This document shows, piece after piece, positions 40,312-51,903 of a DNA stretch of 64,000 bases. The notes beneath the pieces were generated by a model. It did no database searches. It saw only the letters and a list, made by a program, of their open reading frames with translations, and was not told the origin of the DNA. The translations under genes and the position numbers were made by a program. Numbering within the stretch: the stretch's first letter is position 1; each line of letters begins with the position of its first letter. This stretch comes from Nectonema munidae. Taxonomy: Eukaryota; Nematomorpha; Nectonematoida; Nectonematidae. The DNA lies in contig JAUIRK010000106.1 in the NCBI GenBank assembly GCA_030549495.1, forward strand, positions 310,001-374,000, read 5' to 3'.

Positions 40312-42141
40312 GTTCTCAAAGTTACTTGCACAACTATATGTTTTTATAATTTTTTCTTAAGTTAAGACACTGGGGGCAAGTTGAAAATTTTCGGGGGGGG
40401 GGGGGCAAGAAAACAAAACTGGGGAGGGGGGGGGGGGACTTGCCTCAAAAATATATAGGTAGCGCGGGCTCTGGTTGCCAGTAATACCTTTATCGACTAA
40501 CATTTGCATTCACAGTAGAAAAGTAAGGAAAGTATAAATTGCAACCCATATTAAAATTTTTTCACATAAATGCATAACTACATTTTCTCCAAGGAAATGC
40601 AATGAATTTTTTGTTTTTCCAATAAAAGGTCCAATTTCGTAAACAAATTCTAAAACTGTAGCATCATTAAAAATTAAAAAACTTTATTAAATTTTAATAA
40701 ACTGCCTCATCTGGATCTTACCTTTAAATTTTACCATTCTTTCATCAATAGACTGATATTTTTCAGAAATAATTCTTTAAATGCTAAATTGTAATGTCCA
40801 AAAATCATTGTGACTTTATAACCTCTATCATACTTAGGGAGCGTTCACAAACGATATCCAATTTTTGATATTTTTATGAAGCCTTCCCTCCTTGACTTTT
40901 TACTATACTTTCTGTTAAATATTTTTTGTCTTTTTATAAGTATATAATTTTAAAACATTTCAAAATGGTGATTATACAAGTAGAAATTACTATATGTAGT
41001 TAAAAATTTTCCATGTTATATATAAAATAATAAAGTGTTCACAAATGATTCAAAAGTGGGAGATATTTAAGAGTTATTATGGAGTAGAAAAATAGGTATT
41101 TAAAGGTTGACAAGAGGGGGTGAAAATAGTCCAAAATTGAATGACGTTATTTGTAAGTTATTCCTAATATGTTATTAAATGCTTTGAATATATTTTAATT
41201 GTTTTCTAATACATTATTTGGATAATATATTTCTATATTTTTAACTTTCCTAAAAATCACAGTGTGACTTTAAACGTGAAGAATTTCGAAAAATAAATTT
41301 TTAATGAAAATAAATATGACCTATTTTAGCTGCATGGAAACAAATGAATGTTTCATAACTTTATTTTTATGAAACAAGAATTTAATTACTCTGTTTCAAA
41401 TTAAAAAAAAATAGTAGGTATATTATAAAATTATAAATAAAAATAAAATTAAAAATCTAATTTTATATAGGAATAATGCAAATTTTTAAATATTTAATCA
41501 AAATTCCAAGTCTTCCATTTATTTATAAGATAAAACTTACAATAAATAAAAAATATAATAAAAAAAATTTTTTAAGCTATGATCTAATATTGTAATCATT
41601 TTTAGGTTTTGGGGCATATAATATTTTTGAGCATCTAAGAATAATGCTATTCAAAATCTTATTTAAAATAGATCAGGTACTTTTTAGCAAAATGTGATAG
41701 CGCGGATTTCACCCCAGATTTAAAGTTAACTGTAGGAAATAATTTGTAAAATCAAAGAATAGATCTATCATATAAATTTTTAAATTTTAATAATAAATGT
41801 CATACCAATATCTAGGTTAAAAATTTTACATGTATTTTCATTATATTTTTAAATTTACAGAACTTAACTGCTTGTCAACAAAAAACATTTTAAAACTTTT
41901 ATTCATAATACTTTTTTAATTTATAGAAAGTTTTATTTATCTAATGATGATTTGTTAACGAAACATAACACAACGGAAAGAAAAAAAACTAAAAAAAATT
42001 ATTATGAAAAGCTTGAGATACATTTCATTTATGTAAAAATAATAAAATATTATTTTTAAATTTTAATATTTGACTACAAAGTACAATATTTAATCTAATT
42101 TTTATTTCTAAGACATTTTTTATGTAAAATTAACAACATAT
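40312..42141. other. intergenic, no gene seen
   Basis: Two G-runs at 40,394-40,405 and 40,424-40,438 lie in a worn repeat. Around 40,840 and 41,035 GCGTTCACAAACGA-like motifs suggest further hAT-like ends, not resolved. The remainder is AT-rich. Confidence 0.35.
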
Positions 42142-42596
42142 AGGTAGGTAGGTAGAGATGTCAAAGCAGTGTCCAAATTTAATTGATATGCCTAGATGTG
42201 GTTAGAAGAAGACTGTGCTCTACTAGTTGTCAGGAATGTTCTAAAAAGAGAGGAAGATGAAGTGGAAGATTGTCTGACTTAGTGAAATTGAGTGTATAGC
42301 AAGGGATCAATTGTGCAAAAAAGTGAGGATGCGAGGTTCAGGAGTTTAGGGTGAGTGAGGATTTCATTGATATCAGTGGGAAAATGGTCTAGCGTTGCCA
42401 CGCATGGCTTTGTGAAGTTGTGTCGGTGGGAGATAAAGTAAGGGCAAAGGAAAGCTAGATGATATTGTGTTTCAGAAGGAGCGTTGCAAAAACGACAAGT
42501 TTTGTTGTCTATGAGTTTTATTTGATAAAGGTAGGACTTGCAAGAGCAGTGACCGGACAGCCACCTTATGAGAGGTCAGGGGGATGTGAATTTGTG

Positions 42597-43148
42597 TCAG
42601 CCAGGATTGATGACACTATTGCTGGATACAAAAGGATTTGTGGAATCGGGAAGAGACTTCTGCCATTGGCTTCGAGTGTGCCGGGTGAGGTAGTGTATGA
42701 AGACATCCAGGTTGAGAGAGGTCAGAGATGAGGTGGAAGTTTTTCTTATAGTTTGTTTGGCTAGGTAAACAACGTGTGTGTTTTCGGTGATGTTAGAGTG
42801 GGCGGGGCACCAGAAAATAGAGATTTTAAAGTGTGCAGAGAGAAGGCGCAGTTTCGAGAAAAGTGTAGAAGCGAAAAAGGGTATGCTTCTGTAGAGGTGC
42901 AAGTCCCGTACAAGGTTTTGGCAGTCTGTGTAGAAGTGGATGTATGTAAAGTCTTTAAATGCGTTGATGTGTTGTAAGATGTGCTCGCATGAGACTATTA
43001 TTGCTTGACATTCGGCGTCGTATGTTATGGTGAGGCGGTTCAAGGAAAAACCTATAGAAATAAAAGGAGATAGAGAGTCGCCCAAGTGAAAAGCAAAGGC
43101 GAGTGCGCATTTTTTCTGTGTTTTGGCAGCGTCATTGAAAATCCTCAA
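42597..43148 (-). CDS. LINE ORF2, RNase H part
   Basis: A 183-codon frame with RNase H1 landmarks: FNDAAKT (first Asp), AECQAI (Glu), FYTDCQNL (Asp) and WCPAHSNI (His). The usual last Asp (in the GNExAD motif) appears replaced in ENTHVVYLAKQ. The region follows the RT frame after an interruption. Confidence 0.88.
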   Translation of the reverse strand: MRIFNDAAKTQKKCALAFAFHLGDSLSPFISIGFSLNRLTITYDAECQAIIVSCEHILQHINAFKDFTYIHFYTDCQNLVRDLHLYRSIPFFASTLFSKLRLLSAHFKISIFWCPAHSNITENTHVVYLAKQTIRKTSTSSLTSLNLDVFIHYLTRHTRSQWQKSLPDSTNPFVSSNSVINPG

Positions 43149-43570
43149 GTTAGCTAGAGTAGAGTGTAGCCTTAGGTGTGCGCAGTTGCAAGGTTTTTGG
43201 TTGTGAGAATTGTTATGTTAAATGGGAGAGGCTAAGAGGGGTGTATTAGTGTGGTTAGGTGTACTTTTGGATGCGTCAAATACCTGTGTAGCTCGGGGAC
43301 TGATGTGCGTAGTAGTACTGTATAGGAGTGTGAGGGGTCGTGTAGTATGTTTACAGGAAAAGCTGAGGTTGGAGGTAGTAATGACCGGTGTGTAATGATG
43401 TTGCGACGAATAAGTGTATCTTTTAGTTGGATTAGTAAAGGTGTGAATTTCAGCATAATTTCTAAGATGGACGTAGGAGTTGTGCGATGCGCTTTGGAGA
43501 TTATCAGAAGGCTACGGCGTTGGGTTTTGTGCAGAAAGGTGAGTGTGGAAGGGTGAGCAAGTGATGAGCC

Positions 43571-44137
43571 TCATGAAAGAATGCCATATTGGATTACGGG
43601 AAGAATGGAGGATTTGTAGATGAAGAAGGAATGGTGCATGCTCATGCCCCATTTGTATGAGATGGCATTTTTTAGTTGGAAAAAAGTTTGAGACAGCTTT
43701 GTATGTGTGTTTTTGAAGTAGATAGACCAATTTAAATTTGTCTGGAAGGTGAGACCGAGATATTTGATGGAGTGTGATGGTTGGATAATAGTGTTCTGAT
43801 CGAGAAGTAGGGGTAAGTGTGGTGAATGCTTCCGTGAGAAGTGAATGAGGGAGGTTTTTGAGGCGTTAATGGATATTTTGGATGTTTCAGCGTTGAATTT
43901 GAGAATGTTAAATAGTGAGGAGATGTGGTTAAGTTTTTCGGATTGAGTGTTACTAGAGAAGGAGAAAAGGAGGTCGTCGGAATAGCACTGAGAGAAGTGT
44001 ACTTCTTTTTCAAGAAGTTCTAAAAGAGGGTTAATAAGGATAACCAAAGAATGTCGGAGAGGCATCCTCCCTGGGGAATAGAAAGAGAGAGTGAATGGAC
44101 AGCGCGAAGAGACTTGTGTCGAAAGATTAGGCAACAA
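43571..44137 (-). CDS. LINE ORF2, RT catalytic and thumb part
   Basis: Contains the RT active-site motif as CYSDDLLFSF, followed by ISINASKTSLIHF and HSIKYLGLTF, typical of LINE RT motifs C to E. It continues the RT of the next frame after a shift near 44,040-44,060. Confidence 0.92.
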   Translation of the reverse strand: MLPNLSTQVSSRCPFTLSFYSPGRMPLRHSLVILINPLLELLEKEVHFSQCYSDDLLFSFSSNTQSEKLNHISSLFNILKFNAETSKISINASKTSLIHFSRKHSPHLPLLLDQNTIIQPSHSIKYLGLTFQTNLNWSIYFKNTHTKLSQTFFQLKNAISYKWGMSMHHSFFIYKSSILPVIQYGILS

Positions 44138-45048
44138 TTCTGTAGGTAGTTGTTGATGAACTTAATAATGTACTGTGGATATTGCTTTCGATGCATGTTG
44201 AGGATGAGGGCAGGGTGCCAGGCTCGGTTGAATGCGTTGTTAATGTCAAGGAGGGGAACTGAAGCCGTTTTTCGGGAAGATATGGAGTGATCTAAGTACT
44301 GAGTGAGATTTGATAAGGCAGATTCAGTATTTCTGTGAGGTAGATAAGCAAACTGTGATGGATGGATGAAGTTATTGTTAGAGATGTAAGGAATTAATCT
44401 TTTTCTGATTATTTTTTCAAGTATTTTGCCTAAGGTCGGGAGGATGGTGATTGGACGCCAGTTTTTAAGGATGGACAAATCTTTGTTAGGTTTGGGTAGG
44501 AATAAGAGTTTGCCTATTTTCCATATAGAAGGAAAAAGGGAGTTGTATAAAGACGCGTTGAATATGAGGAGCAGGTTGGTGTGTAGAAGATGAAATGATT
44601 TTTTGATGTGAGTAGGTGTAATTGTGTCTAAGCTGGAAGTGGAACTGGTTTTGAGTGAGTTGACTGCCTGAGATAGCTCTATTAATATAATAGGAGGAAA
44701 CTGAAAGTGACTTAGCGAGGATGTAAGTGTTTGTGAAAGTGAGCGTAAGGCAGCGTGATGAGAATCATCGAAGTGAGGATCATCAGCGGGGAAAATGGAT
44801 GAAAGGAAAGGTGGATTCCTGAGAATTTTGTCAGTGTCCGTGTGTGGGAGAATGTGACTAAGGTCCGCAGAGTGTTTTTTTGATTTTGTGAGAGTCTTTA
44901 TTAAGGACCAGGGGTTGGGTTTTACGTTGGAAGTGTATTTGATCCAAGCATCTCTCTTTGCCTTTTTAAGAGAGCATCGATAGAGATGACGGGTCTGTGA
45001 GTAAGATGAAATGTTGAACTCTGAAAGGTCTTTTCTTAATTTGTTCAA
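44020..45048 (-). CDS. LINE ORF2, RT finger and palm part
   Basis: A 342-codon frame with LINE RT blocks: WRPITILPTLGKILEKII, NFIHPSQFAYLPHRNTESAL, LLDINNAFNRAWH (motif A Asp) and SIPQGGCLSDILW (motif B). It runs out of frame just after motif B, where the adjoining frame takes over. Confidence 0.93.
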   Translation of the reverse strand: MNKLRKDLSEFNISSYSQTRHLYRCSLKKAKRDAWIKYTSNVKPNPWSLIKTLTKSKKHSADLSHILPHTDTDKILRNPPFLSSIFPADDPHFDDSHHAALRSLSQTLTSSLSHFQFPPIILIELSQAVNSLKTSSTSSLDTITPTHIKKSFHLLHTNLLLIFNASLYNSLFPSIWKIGKLLFLPKPNKDLSILKNWRPITILPTLGKILEKIIRKRLIPYISNNNFIHPSQFAYLPHRNTESALSNLTQYLDHSISSRKTASVPLLDINNAFNRAWHPALILNMHRKQYPQYIIKFINNYLQNCCLIFRHKSLRAVHSLSLSIPQGGCLSDILWLSLLTLF

Positions 45049-45548
45049 GGCATAGCAGAGATTTTGTTTTTGTTTGGTTAAAGCTGTAGTCCAAAAGTAA
45101 GCGTGTTTTTTTCTGGAGAAGGGGTCGGTGGGGGTGGAACAAGAGATGGCAGATGAAATCGTGTTGTTGATTTTGAGTGCTCCAGCGTCTATTTCGGTGG
45201 AGGTAGCTAGTGCAGGTGTGTGTTTCGGTAGATTTGTAGCGAGCGTTTGCAGGAATGTGAGTCAGTGAATGTGCTTTACCGATGTTGTTGGATGGCGCGT
45301 ATGAGAGGCTGGAGTGAAATCGAACTTAAACGTGATGTAATGGTGGGCAGGTGCGGATGGTTGATCTGAGATAGCCCAGTTGGAAATGAGGTTGTATGTG
45401 TTTGGTGTAGCAAGAGTGAGATCAATGTGTGATGAAACTATGTTTTTTTAGACAATTTTGAGAAAGGTTGGGTTCTTGGAGTTATCGCATATGTGTAGAT
45501 TGTGTTGTGTGATGAAAGAGAGAGATTGCATGCCGCGTATGTTTTCTT

Positions 45549-45998
45549 TCACGTCCCAAAAAGAGATCGAGCGTTGCAGTCTGTTGAAATTATCAGATGA
45601 TATGAACTTGAGAGCGATGCTGTGTATGTCTTGGCTTGATTTAGAGCATGTTTAAATTCGTCTGTGAATGCTTTTGTATTGGAGGGAGGTGAGTAGTAGG
45701 AGCAGAAAAGAAGGGGGGAATTAGGGGAGAAAATGATCGCAAAAACAAATTGCTGTGATGAGAATTGCCTAAGAAATGTGAAACGTAGTGTGGACCTTAT
45801 AAGTATACATGCTGAGTAGCAAGTTAGAGGTGTAATGTAAAGGGAGGTGTAATCATTCGTATGTGATGGAAAAGAAAGTTTGTGTTTGTAAGGTTCATTG
45901 AGAGAAAAAACTTCGTCAAAGGAAGAGCATAAGACGTTGAGTAGGTTTGACCAGCCAAGGGTGCAATGATTAGTGTTGATATGCAGTATGTTTAGCAT
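45549..45998 (-). CDS. LINE ORF2, AP-endonuclease part
   Basis: Starts MLNILHINTNHC, the N-terminal strand of LINE APE endonucleases, then SLNEPYKH (catalytic Glu) and LIISTDCNARSLFG (the D-x-N motif). The ATG overlaps the ORF1 stop in ATGCTAA. The frame ends before RT; 45,049-45,548 holds the interrupted linker. Confidence 0.85.
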   Translation of the reverse strand: MLNILHINTNHCTLGWSNLLNVLCSSFDEVFSLNEPYKHKLSFPSHTNDYTSLYITPLTCYSACILIRSTLRFTFLRQFSSQQFVFAIIFSPNSPLLFCSYYSPPSNTKAFTDEFKHALNQAKTYTASLSSSYHLIISTDCNARSLFGT

Positions 45999-46726
45999 AA
46001 AAAGTTTTTGATTATGTTAGAATGTGCATCGCTTAGGTTTTTGATGTGTTGTATTCGAAATGGGCATTTGTCATATGTAGAGGAGTGGTGTTGATGACAA
46101 TTGGAGCAGGACAGTTTGGAGGGATCATTAATAAAAATGAACGTGGTGCTAGAATGGCCTCTGTTGCCGCAGTGGTTGCAGTGTGGAGATGAGCATTTAC
46201 ATTTTGATGATGTGTGGTGGAATTTTAGACAGTTGTCGCATTGTGTAAGACGTGATTTAAATATTTTGGACTGATGAATTGTGTGGTTTAGAATGATTTT
46301 AGGATTTTCGCAAAGATGCTTGAAAAGTGTGTTGGTAGATGTTTGAAATGATATAGTGTAGGAGTACAAGCCCTTTTTGCCTAATTGTTTAATTGACGTT
46401 AGTGTGCCTAAGTCTTTAAGGAAGCAGTTCTCATGTTGGAATTGTGTAGCGATATTTTCAATAGGGATGTCAATGGGGATGCCCGAAAGGACTAGACGTG
46501 GAATACTAGGTGGGATGTCGTGTGCGGTGATGTCATTGTTCGCTAGTGATTTTATGGCCATTTCTTTTTGTGTATTATTTTCGAATTGAAATAGGAGGGT
46601 TCCTGAAGATGAGCTGCGCGTGTTTTTAATGTTTATAGGATGTTTGTGGGTTTCCATATTTTTTATTATGTTTTTTTTGAAGTTAGCTTTATCGGTTCTT
46701 GCTATCATCAACGATCTTTTTAGCAA
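45992..46726 (-). CDS. LINE ORF1, nucleic-acid-binding protein
   Basis: A 244-codon frame, basic, with three Cys/His clusters near the C-terminus: CDNCLKFHHTSSKC (CCHC), CNHCGNRGH (its last Cys apparently lost) and CSNCHQHHSSTYDKC. This is the zinc-knuckle arrangement of Jockey/I-type ORF1 proteins that coat the element's RNA. Confidence 0.9.
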   Translation of the reverse strand: MLKRSLMIARTDKANFKKNIIKNMETHKHPINIKNTRSSSSGTLLFQFENNTQKEMAIKSLANNDITAHDIPPSIPRLVLSGIPIDIPIENIATQFQHENCFLKDLGTLTSIKQLGKKGLYSYTISFQTSTNTLFKHLCENPKIILNHTIHQSKIFKSRLTQCDNCLKFHHTSSKCKCSSPHCNHCGNRGHSSTTFIFINDPSKLSCSNCHQHHSSTYDKCPFRIQHIKNLSDAHSNIIKNFLC

Positions 46727-46760
46727 TATGAAACAAGAAATTTAAGGAAAAATAAAATCT

Positions 46761-47070
46761 TATTTATGATAGCAAAAAATGTTTTCATGCTAAAGCACGT
46801 GCTATAGAATGTTCAACGATAAAAGAAAACTTTGCCTTAAAGAAATATATGATCATTGATATTTTTGTTGACAGTAGAATAGACAAGACTTTAATTTTGA
46901 TATACAATGCTAAAGCGTGTATTTACAAAAAAAGATTAAAGAGAGTCACATCACTGTGACGGAAGAACCTAAATGACGGTATTTAACTCACTATAAACTT
47001 GAGGATGATTTGGAATAAACCAAACCATCCTTAAAATATGCTCTTATTTTGTATGATTGATTGAAAACTA
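46761..47070. other. intergenic, no gene seen
   Basis: May include the 5' untranslated region of the LINE. Nothing else recognised. Confidence 0.3.
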
Positions 47071-47079
47071 AAGTATAAA

Positions 47080-47870
47080 TCAAAGTATTGAATTTATTGC
47101 CAGTAATACTACTAATCTATCTGGTTGTAAAGGTGGAATGCTTAATCATGTGGAACAACTTCTTGCTCGAAGGCTTTTTCACTACTTTTGCTACCTTCAT
47201 ATCAATGAGCTACTGTTGAGACATATCCTAACTAAACATGATAGGACAACTTCTTCAGATAAAGCTTGGTGTGGTTCTGTTGGTAAATTTTTTGCAAAAT
47301 TGAAACTCTTGAAAGAAAAACAAATTTCGAACCTATTCCACTTCTAGAGCCACTTATAAGCAAAATTAGTAGTGGTATCATTTTGCCCTAAAAATATCTT
47401 CACGCAATAATAAAAGGCAAATTTGATTGTAAAATACGCGCGATCCACTATTGCACAGTAAATGGTTAACTTATGGCATGCGATATTTGCTTCTTTATGT
47501 GAGTAACCATAATAAGTGAAACATAATATTGAATATGGCACATGGCCCTTCATTACATTATTTCGACTTGGCAAAAACAAGACATAAAAGTTAAAACTAT
47601 TACAGAGCCTTATTTAAAAAGTCAACGAAAAGGGACTTATCCTGAAAATGTACTTCTTTCTTTACTTTATTCTGATAAACTAGACAACAGAGTTTTTGCT
47701 ATCGATGTAATAGTAAGACTTCAAGGTGGAAATGAATACGGTTCTACTTGTACTCGACCATTCAAAGTTCCCATAACAATTAAACCTGATGCATTTCACC
47801 TTAAAACTCTTCTTGATTAGGAAAAGTAACTATAACAGAAGTTATTTTTACAGGAAAGACGTCTCTGGGG
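47080..47870 (+). pseudogene. broken copy of a second repeat-family gene
   Basis: Fragments GGMLNHVEQLLARRLFHYF, LHINELLLRHILTKHD, SVGKFFAKLK and later YPENVLLSLLYSDK with FKVPITIKPDAFHLKTLL. I recall the order (a CxLHxNELPLRHL block followed by HPENLLL) from another uncharacterised multi-copy gene family of invertebrates. Function unknown; several breaks; no ends seen. Confidence 0.55.
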
Positions 47871-49808
47871 GAGCTTAATGAATAAAAGTTTTTTATGAGG
47901 AAAATTACTATCTTCTGAGCATGATGACGAGTGGGACAACAATATTGTAAAGGAATGGAAATTATCTAGTATCTACATTAAATATAAAAAATTTAATTAA
48001 AAAGAAAGCAAATAATTAATCTTCCAAATTCTGATCCTCAAATAATAATTAATGCGCATACTTGTAATTCGAAACTGGTCCTTATTTTCCACGTAAAACT
48101 TTTTTTTCTCTAAGCAGTCTTTTTATTTTGACTCTAACTGACAAATCGTTTCTGGAAATGCTAATATTGTAAGTTTGAACAACTTAGTTTTTCTTCTGAA
48201 TAAACTTTACCTTATGCGATTTTTACAATGCGATTAAATAGAAAATAGATGAAATTTGGAGCGAAAAGGATTTCGGATAATTGACTATAATAAATTTCAT
48301 GATTAGCGTTTTTTTTTTATTTTTAACTTTTTTGTATATAAACATAAAGAAAATATAACATAAAGCATTTTTTTTGGGATTGCCTCTGTTTTAGAGTAAG
48401 TTTTATAATGTAACCATCAGCGGTTATATGGAAAATCTTGACTTTTCATTCACCAATATTATAATTTCAAAAATGGGTGCTTAAAAATAGGATTAATTGT
48501 CTTTTTTAACAAAAGAAATTTTTTTTTACTTTTAGGTATTTTTTATATACCTAAAATGCCTAAAATGCTCTTTTTTTAAAATAAAAAATTTTTTCTGTGA
48601 TGAATAAAAACTTTTGTTCAAGTTTTTTTTCAAGCTCATTTTTGCCAACATGACCTCTTTTTAAAATATGTCATAACTGTAGTCATGCATAAAGAGGGGA
48701 AAAGTATAGCAGGCCACCACTAACCAAACATTGGTCCTAAAATAGTTTTGATACTAAAGATATTATGCATTATAAATAAATCGGATTTTATTTGAATTAA
48801 ACTAAGTAAATATTCCATCTTGGCTTATTTTATTAGAGTATTCGCAAATAATTCATATTTTTTGACGCTCTCCCAACTGAAATCTTTATGGCTCCTTCTT
48901 AAAGCGAAAGTTGACTACTTTTCTGCCTATAGTAAAAAGGTTCTATCATAAAACGCTGAAAAGTATAGGAAATTTTATCTGTTTTTTTTTTGAAAAAACA
49001 AGTACAATAAATTTACAAAGTAATTTGAAATAAAGTGAAAAAATACAAAAAAAAAGCTTTATAACAAACAATAAACGTAAACTTGAACACAAACTGAAAG
49101 AAATACATCGAACATGAGAGAAAGACACCAAACGTTGAAGAAGGATAACATAAGAATGAATCCTATAATAAAAATTTAATCAGCATAAGAAAGAAATTAT
49201 ACTGAAGTCAACCTGCTATATTTGCATAGTTAAAATATTTTTGAACCATGTTCATTCCTTTTTATAATTGGTTATCATTTCTGCACCACCTAATAATACA
49301 CAATGTCACTCTCCCTGTAAAATCGTAGTTCGCTTCACGATTAAAACCTCATTGTCCACATTTATAAAAAAAATTTTGATAACAAAAACACTCACCATAT
49401 AAATTCCGGCAAAGTTTCAACGTCTAATAAAGGGTTTACGGAAAAAATAATAAAAAACAAATATAAGGAAAAAAACAAATTATTTTTTAATTTTACAATC
49501 TTACTAACTGCTCAGTGTCTGTCTAATATTATCAAGTATTTAGCTAACCAACAAACTCAACATTTTGTCACGCGCTGCAAATTATGAGACATGTATCCTG
49601 TACACCAAATTTTCTGTACTGTGAGTCTGGGTCGATTACAAAAAATGTCACCGACTCCGTCTTCACGCTTATATAATGTCAATTGATATATTAATTAAGT
49701 TTCATTTTATTTGTTATAAATTATAAAATTGGTTCAAGGTCAAATTAATCAAGAGTACATATGAGAAGAGTTATGCAAGGATTAAAGAAATAAAGAATAA
49801 TTTATAAC
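47871..49808. other. intergenic, no gene seen
   Basis: AT-rich with poly-T tracts. The frames are short and compositionally random. Confidence 0.4.
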
Positions 49809-49809
49809 A

Positions 49810-49968
49810 GGTAAGGTAAGGTAAGGTAAAGGTACCATAGGGTATTTTCATCGAGAAGGCACAATTGCGCCGCTTGTATCGAACTATGAGCAAAGCAGGC
49901 TTGATGCGGAATTGAACCCAAGAGCTTGAGTTATCGAATCCAGCATCCAACCAACCCTACTCACGCCC
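49810..49968 (-). repeat. tRNA-derived SINE, most complete copy
   Basis: On the minus strand: head GGGCGTGAGTAGGGTTGG, A-box-like TGGTTGGATGCTGG, B-box GGTTCAATTCC, the shared CATAGTTCGATACAAGCG body, and a (CCTTA)n tail seen as TAAGG repeats at 49,810-49,830. Confidence 0.8.
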
Positions 49969-51903
49969 AGAACTTGTTTGTAGAAAATAATTTCAAAATG
50001 AAGAAGTCATAGCAGCAAAATAGAGTAAAATGTGTGTTTGTAAAAAAAACAATATTCTAAAATTGTATATGCTGAACATGTTTAAGTAAAATTTGCGAAT
50101 ATTTTATATAAAGTTTTGATTTTATATCTTTCTAAAATTTAACGTTGTATAAATAATAATTGAGTCAATTGGCCATCTTCGTTATAAAAGGCACAAATGC
50201 CTATCCACTTTAAATATAAAGAAAACATTTAAATTGGTTTTTCATTTAAACAAATAAAATTAGTTTATAGTGGTAAAAAATATTTTTCTTCAAAATTTAT
50301 TTGTTTTAAATGGCAAAAAGGGTCAATTTTTGACAATCTTTTATGGAGTTAATTTTGATATCTTAGTCAACAATTGTTGAGGTCAACCTATTTTATACAC
50401 CAAACTCTAAATGCACAAAATTTAACAATTAGATTTATTTACACTAAGTTAAAGCGAAGAATTTATTTTGCTAAAATTATATAAAATAAGATTTTCTTAA
50501 AAAGTAGTCTGTTGTTGTTTTTTGACAAAGGTTCCAATTTTAACTTCTCCAAATTTCCAGCAGAATTTAACATTTGATTGCTTTTGAATCCAACAGTAAG
50601 CAAACCTTTTTTAAATTTGTGGAGTACAGCTTTTGGAGTTTTACTTCTTCTTCATCATGTTTGTATCAATAAAATTCCTCTTATTTTTAAGTTCTTCATT
50701 TTCTATTTTTCAATAATGTAACTGACTATTTCTTCGTTATCTGATACTTGATAAATATCATTGTCGTCATCATCTAGAAGTTGACAAAGCAAAATAAAAT
50801 CCATGGTCATTTCATTGATGGAAAGTGTATTTTATTAACGTGTATAAGGAACATTTATTAGGATTACTGGTGTCTCAGTTTTCTAGGACTGTCTAGGTTT
50901 TATCATCGCTTATTAACGGGATCACTTGCGATTTAGAAAAATTCAGGATTTTCTTTCACTAATTTTATAATTAGTAATTGTTTAACTTCAAACTTTTTTT
51001 TAGTATATAACTCTTCTTCTACTTTCAAAATAATCCAGTAGCCTAGGTTTGATGGTTTGATTATCTGGCAAATTTATATGCAACGAAACCACTTATTTTT
51101 GTGACTAAAATTTGAAAAGGGGTTTCAAGAATCCTATAACATTAATAATATAAATACATTATGATTTTCTCAAGTTTGCGTATTTAAAAATATTTTTTAA
51201 TCATAGACAATAAGGTTAGGGTTAGGTTTAGGATAATTCAAATAAATAATTGCGTTGAAAGTTTTGTAATTTTCGCAGATCACATAAAGTTTCACTGAGA
51301 AGTTTTCTAATTAAAGATTTAAAAAAAGAAAAAAAAATTTTTATTTAAATTTATATCAAAATTAAATAAAAGTTTGGCGCTTTGATTTTATACTCCTTTA
51401 CAACACTGGGTTTGAAAATAAATACAACGAAAAATTAGCGAAATCAACATATTCGTTAAAGTAAATATTCCTTGTATTTGTGGATAATTTCAAAAAATTA
51501 ACTTCGTCATCGTTATTTAACTAAAACGATATGGTTAACAAAAAAGAGACGCAAATATCTTTATTTTCTGAACTCTACTATCTGGGGATCAGGGACCTTA
51601 GTTCTAAAGTGAGTTAAGGGCCTAAAAAAGATTTAAATTCAAATTAAATTGGGGTGGAAAGGCTCCACTTATATAATCTTCATTATGTGAAAATGGTGGG
51701 TTACTACATCAAAAGTGTGACAGATGAAAAGAATGACCAATTTTGATAAATAGTGGTCAAAAGAGTTGTGCTTAGCGAAGTAAGAACTCAAAAGATGACA
51801 CAATTAAATGATAATAATCAAAGGAGTTACAAATCAAAGGTAAGTTACTTTCTTCATTAGTTAGCTTAGTTAGTTAGTGAGTTAATTAGTTGATTAGTTA
51901 GTA
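49969..51903. other. intergenic, no gene seen
   Basis: AT-rich. A short TTAGGG-like run lies at 51,208-51,228 and TAGT-type repeats at 51,860-51,905. No gene or mobile element ends established. Confidence 0.4.
51208..51228 (+). repeat. short telomere-like run
   Basis: AAGGTTAGGGTTAGGTTTAGG: about three imperfect TTAGGG units. Too short to be more than a hint of the species' telomere repeat. Confidence 0.35.

Larger units (their letters stand above)
42142..46760 (-). mobile_element. LINE of the I-like group (ORF1, APE, RT, RNase H)
   Basis: A nearly full-length non-LTR retrotransposon on the minus strand, GC-richer than its surroundings. It has a gag-like ORF1 with zinc knuckles, and an ORF2 with AP endonuclease, reverse transcriptase and a C-terminal RNase H. 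RNase H after RT is typical of the I group (established knowledge). The 3' end carries a (TACC)n tail, seen as GGTA repeats at 42,142-42,155. ORF2 is broken by a few frameshifts, so this copy is probably inactive, but long open stretches suggest it is not very old. The 5' limit is uncertain. Confidence 0.93.

Noticed and set aside
40838-41280. GTTCACAAACGA-type motifs resembling hAT ends
   Set aside because: I could not find a matching inverted end or target duplication.
42459-43556. Plus-strand frames across the LINE
   Set aside because: Shadows of the minus-strand ORF2 (RNase H and RT), which has clear catalytic motifs.
51208-51228. Interstitial telomere as a fusion point
   Set aside because: Only about three imperfect units; too short to support a chromosomal interpretation.
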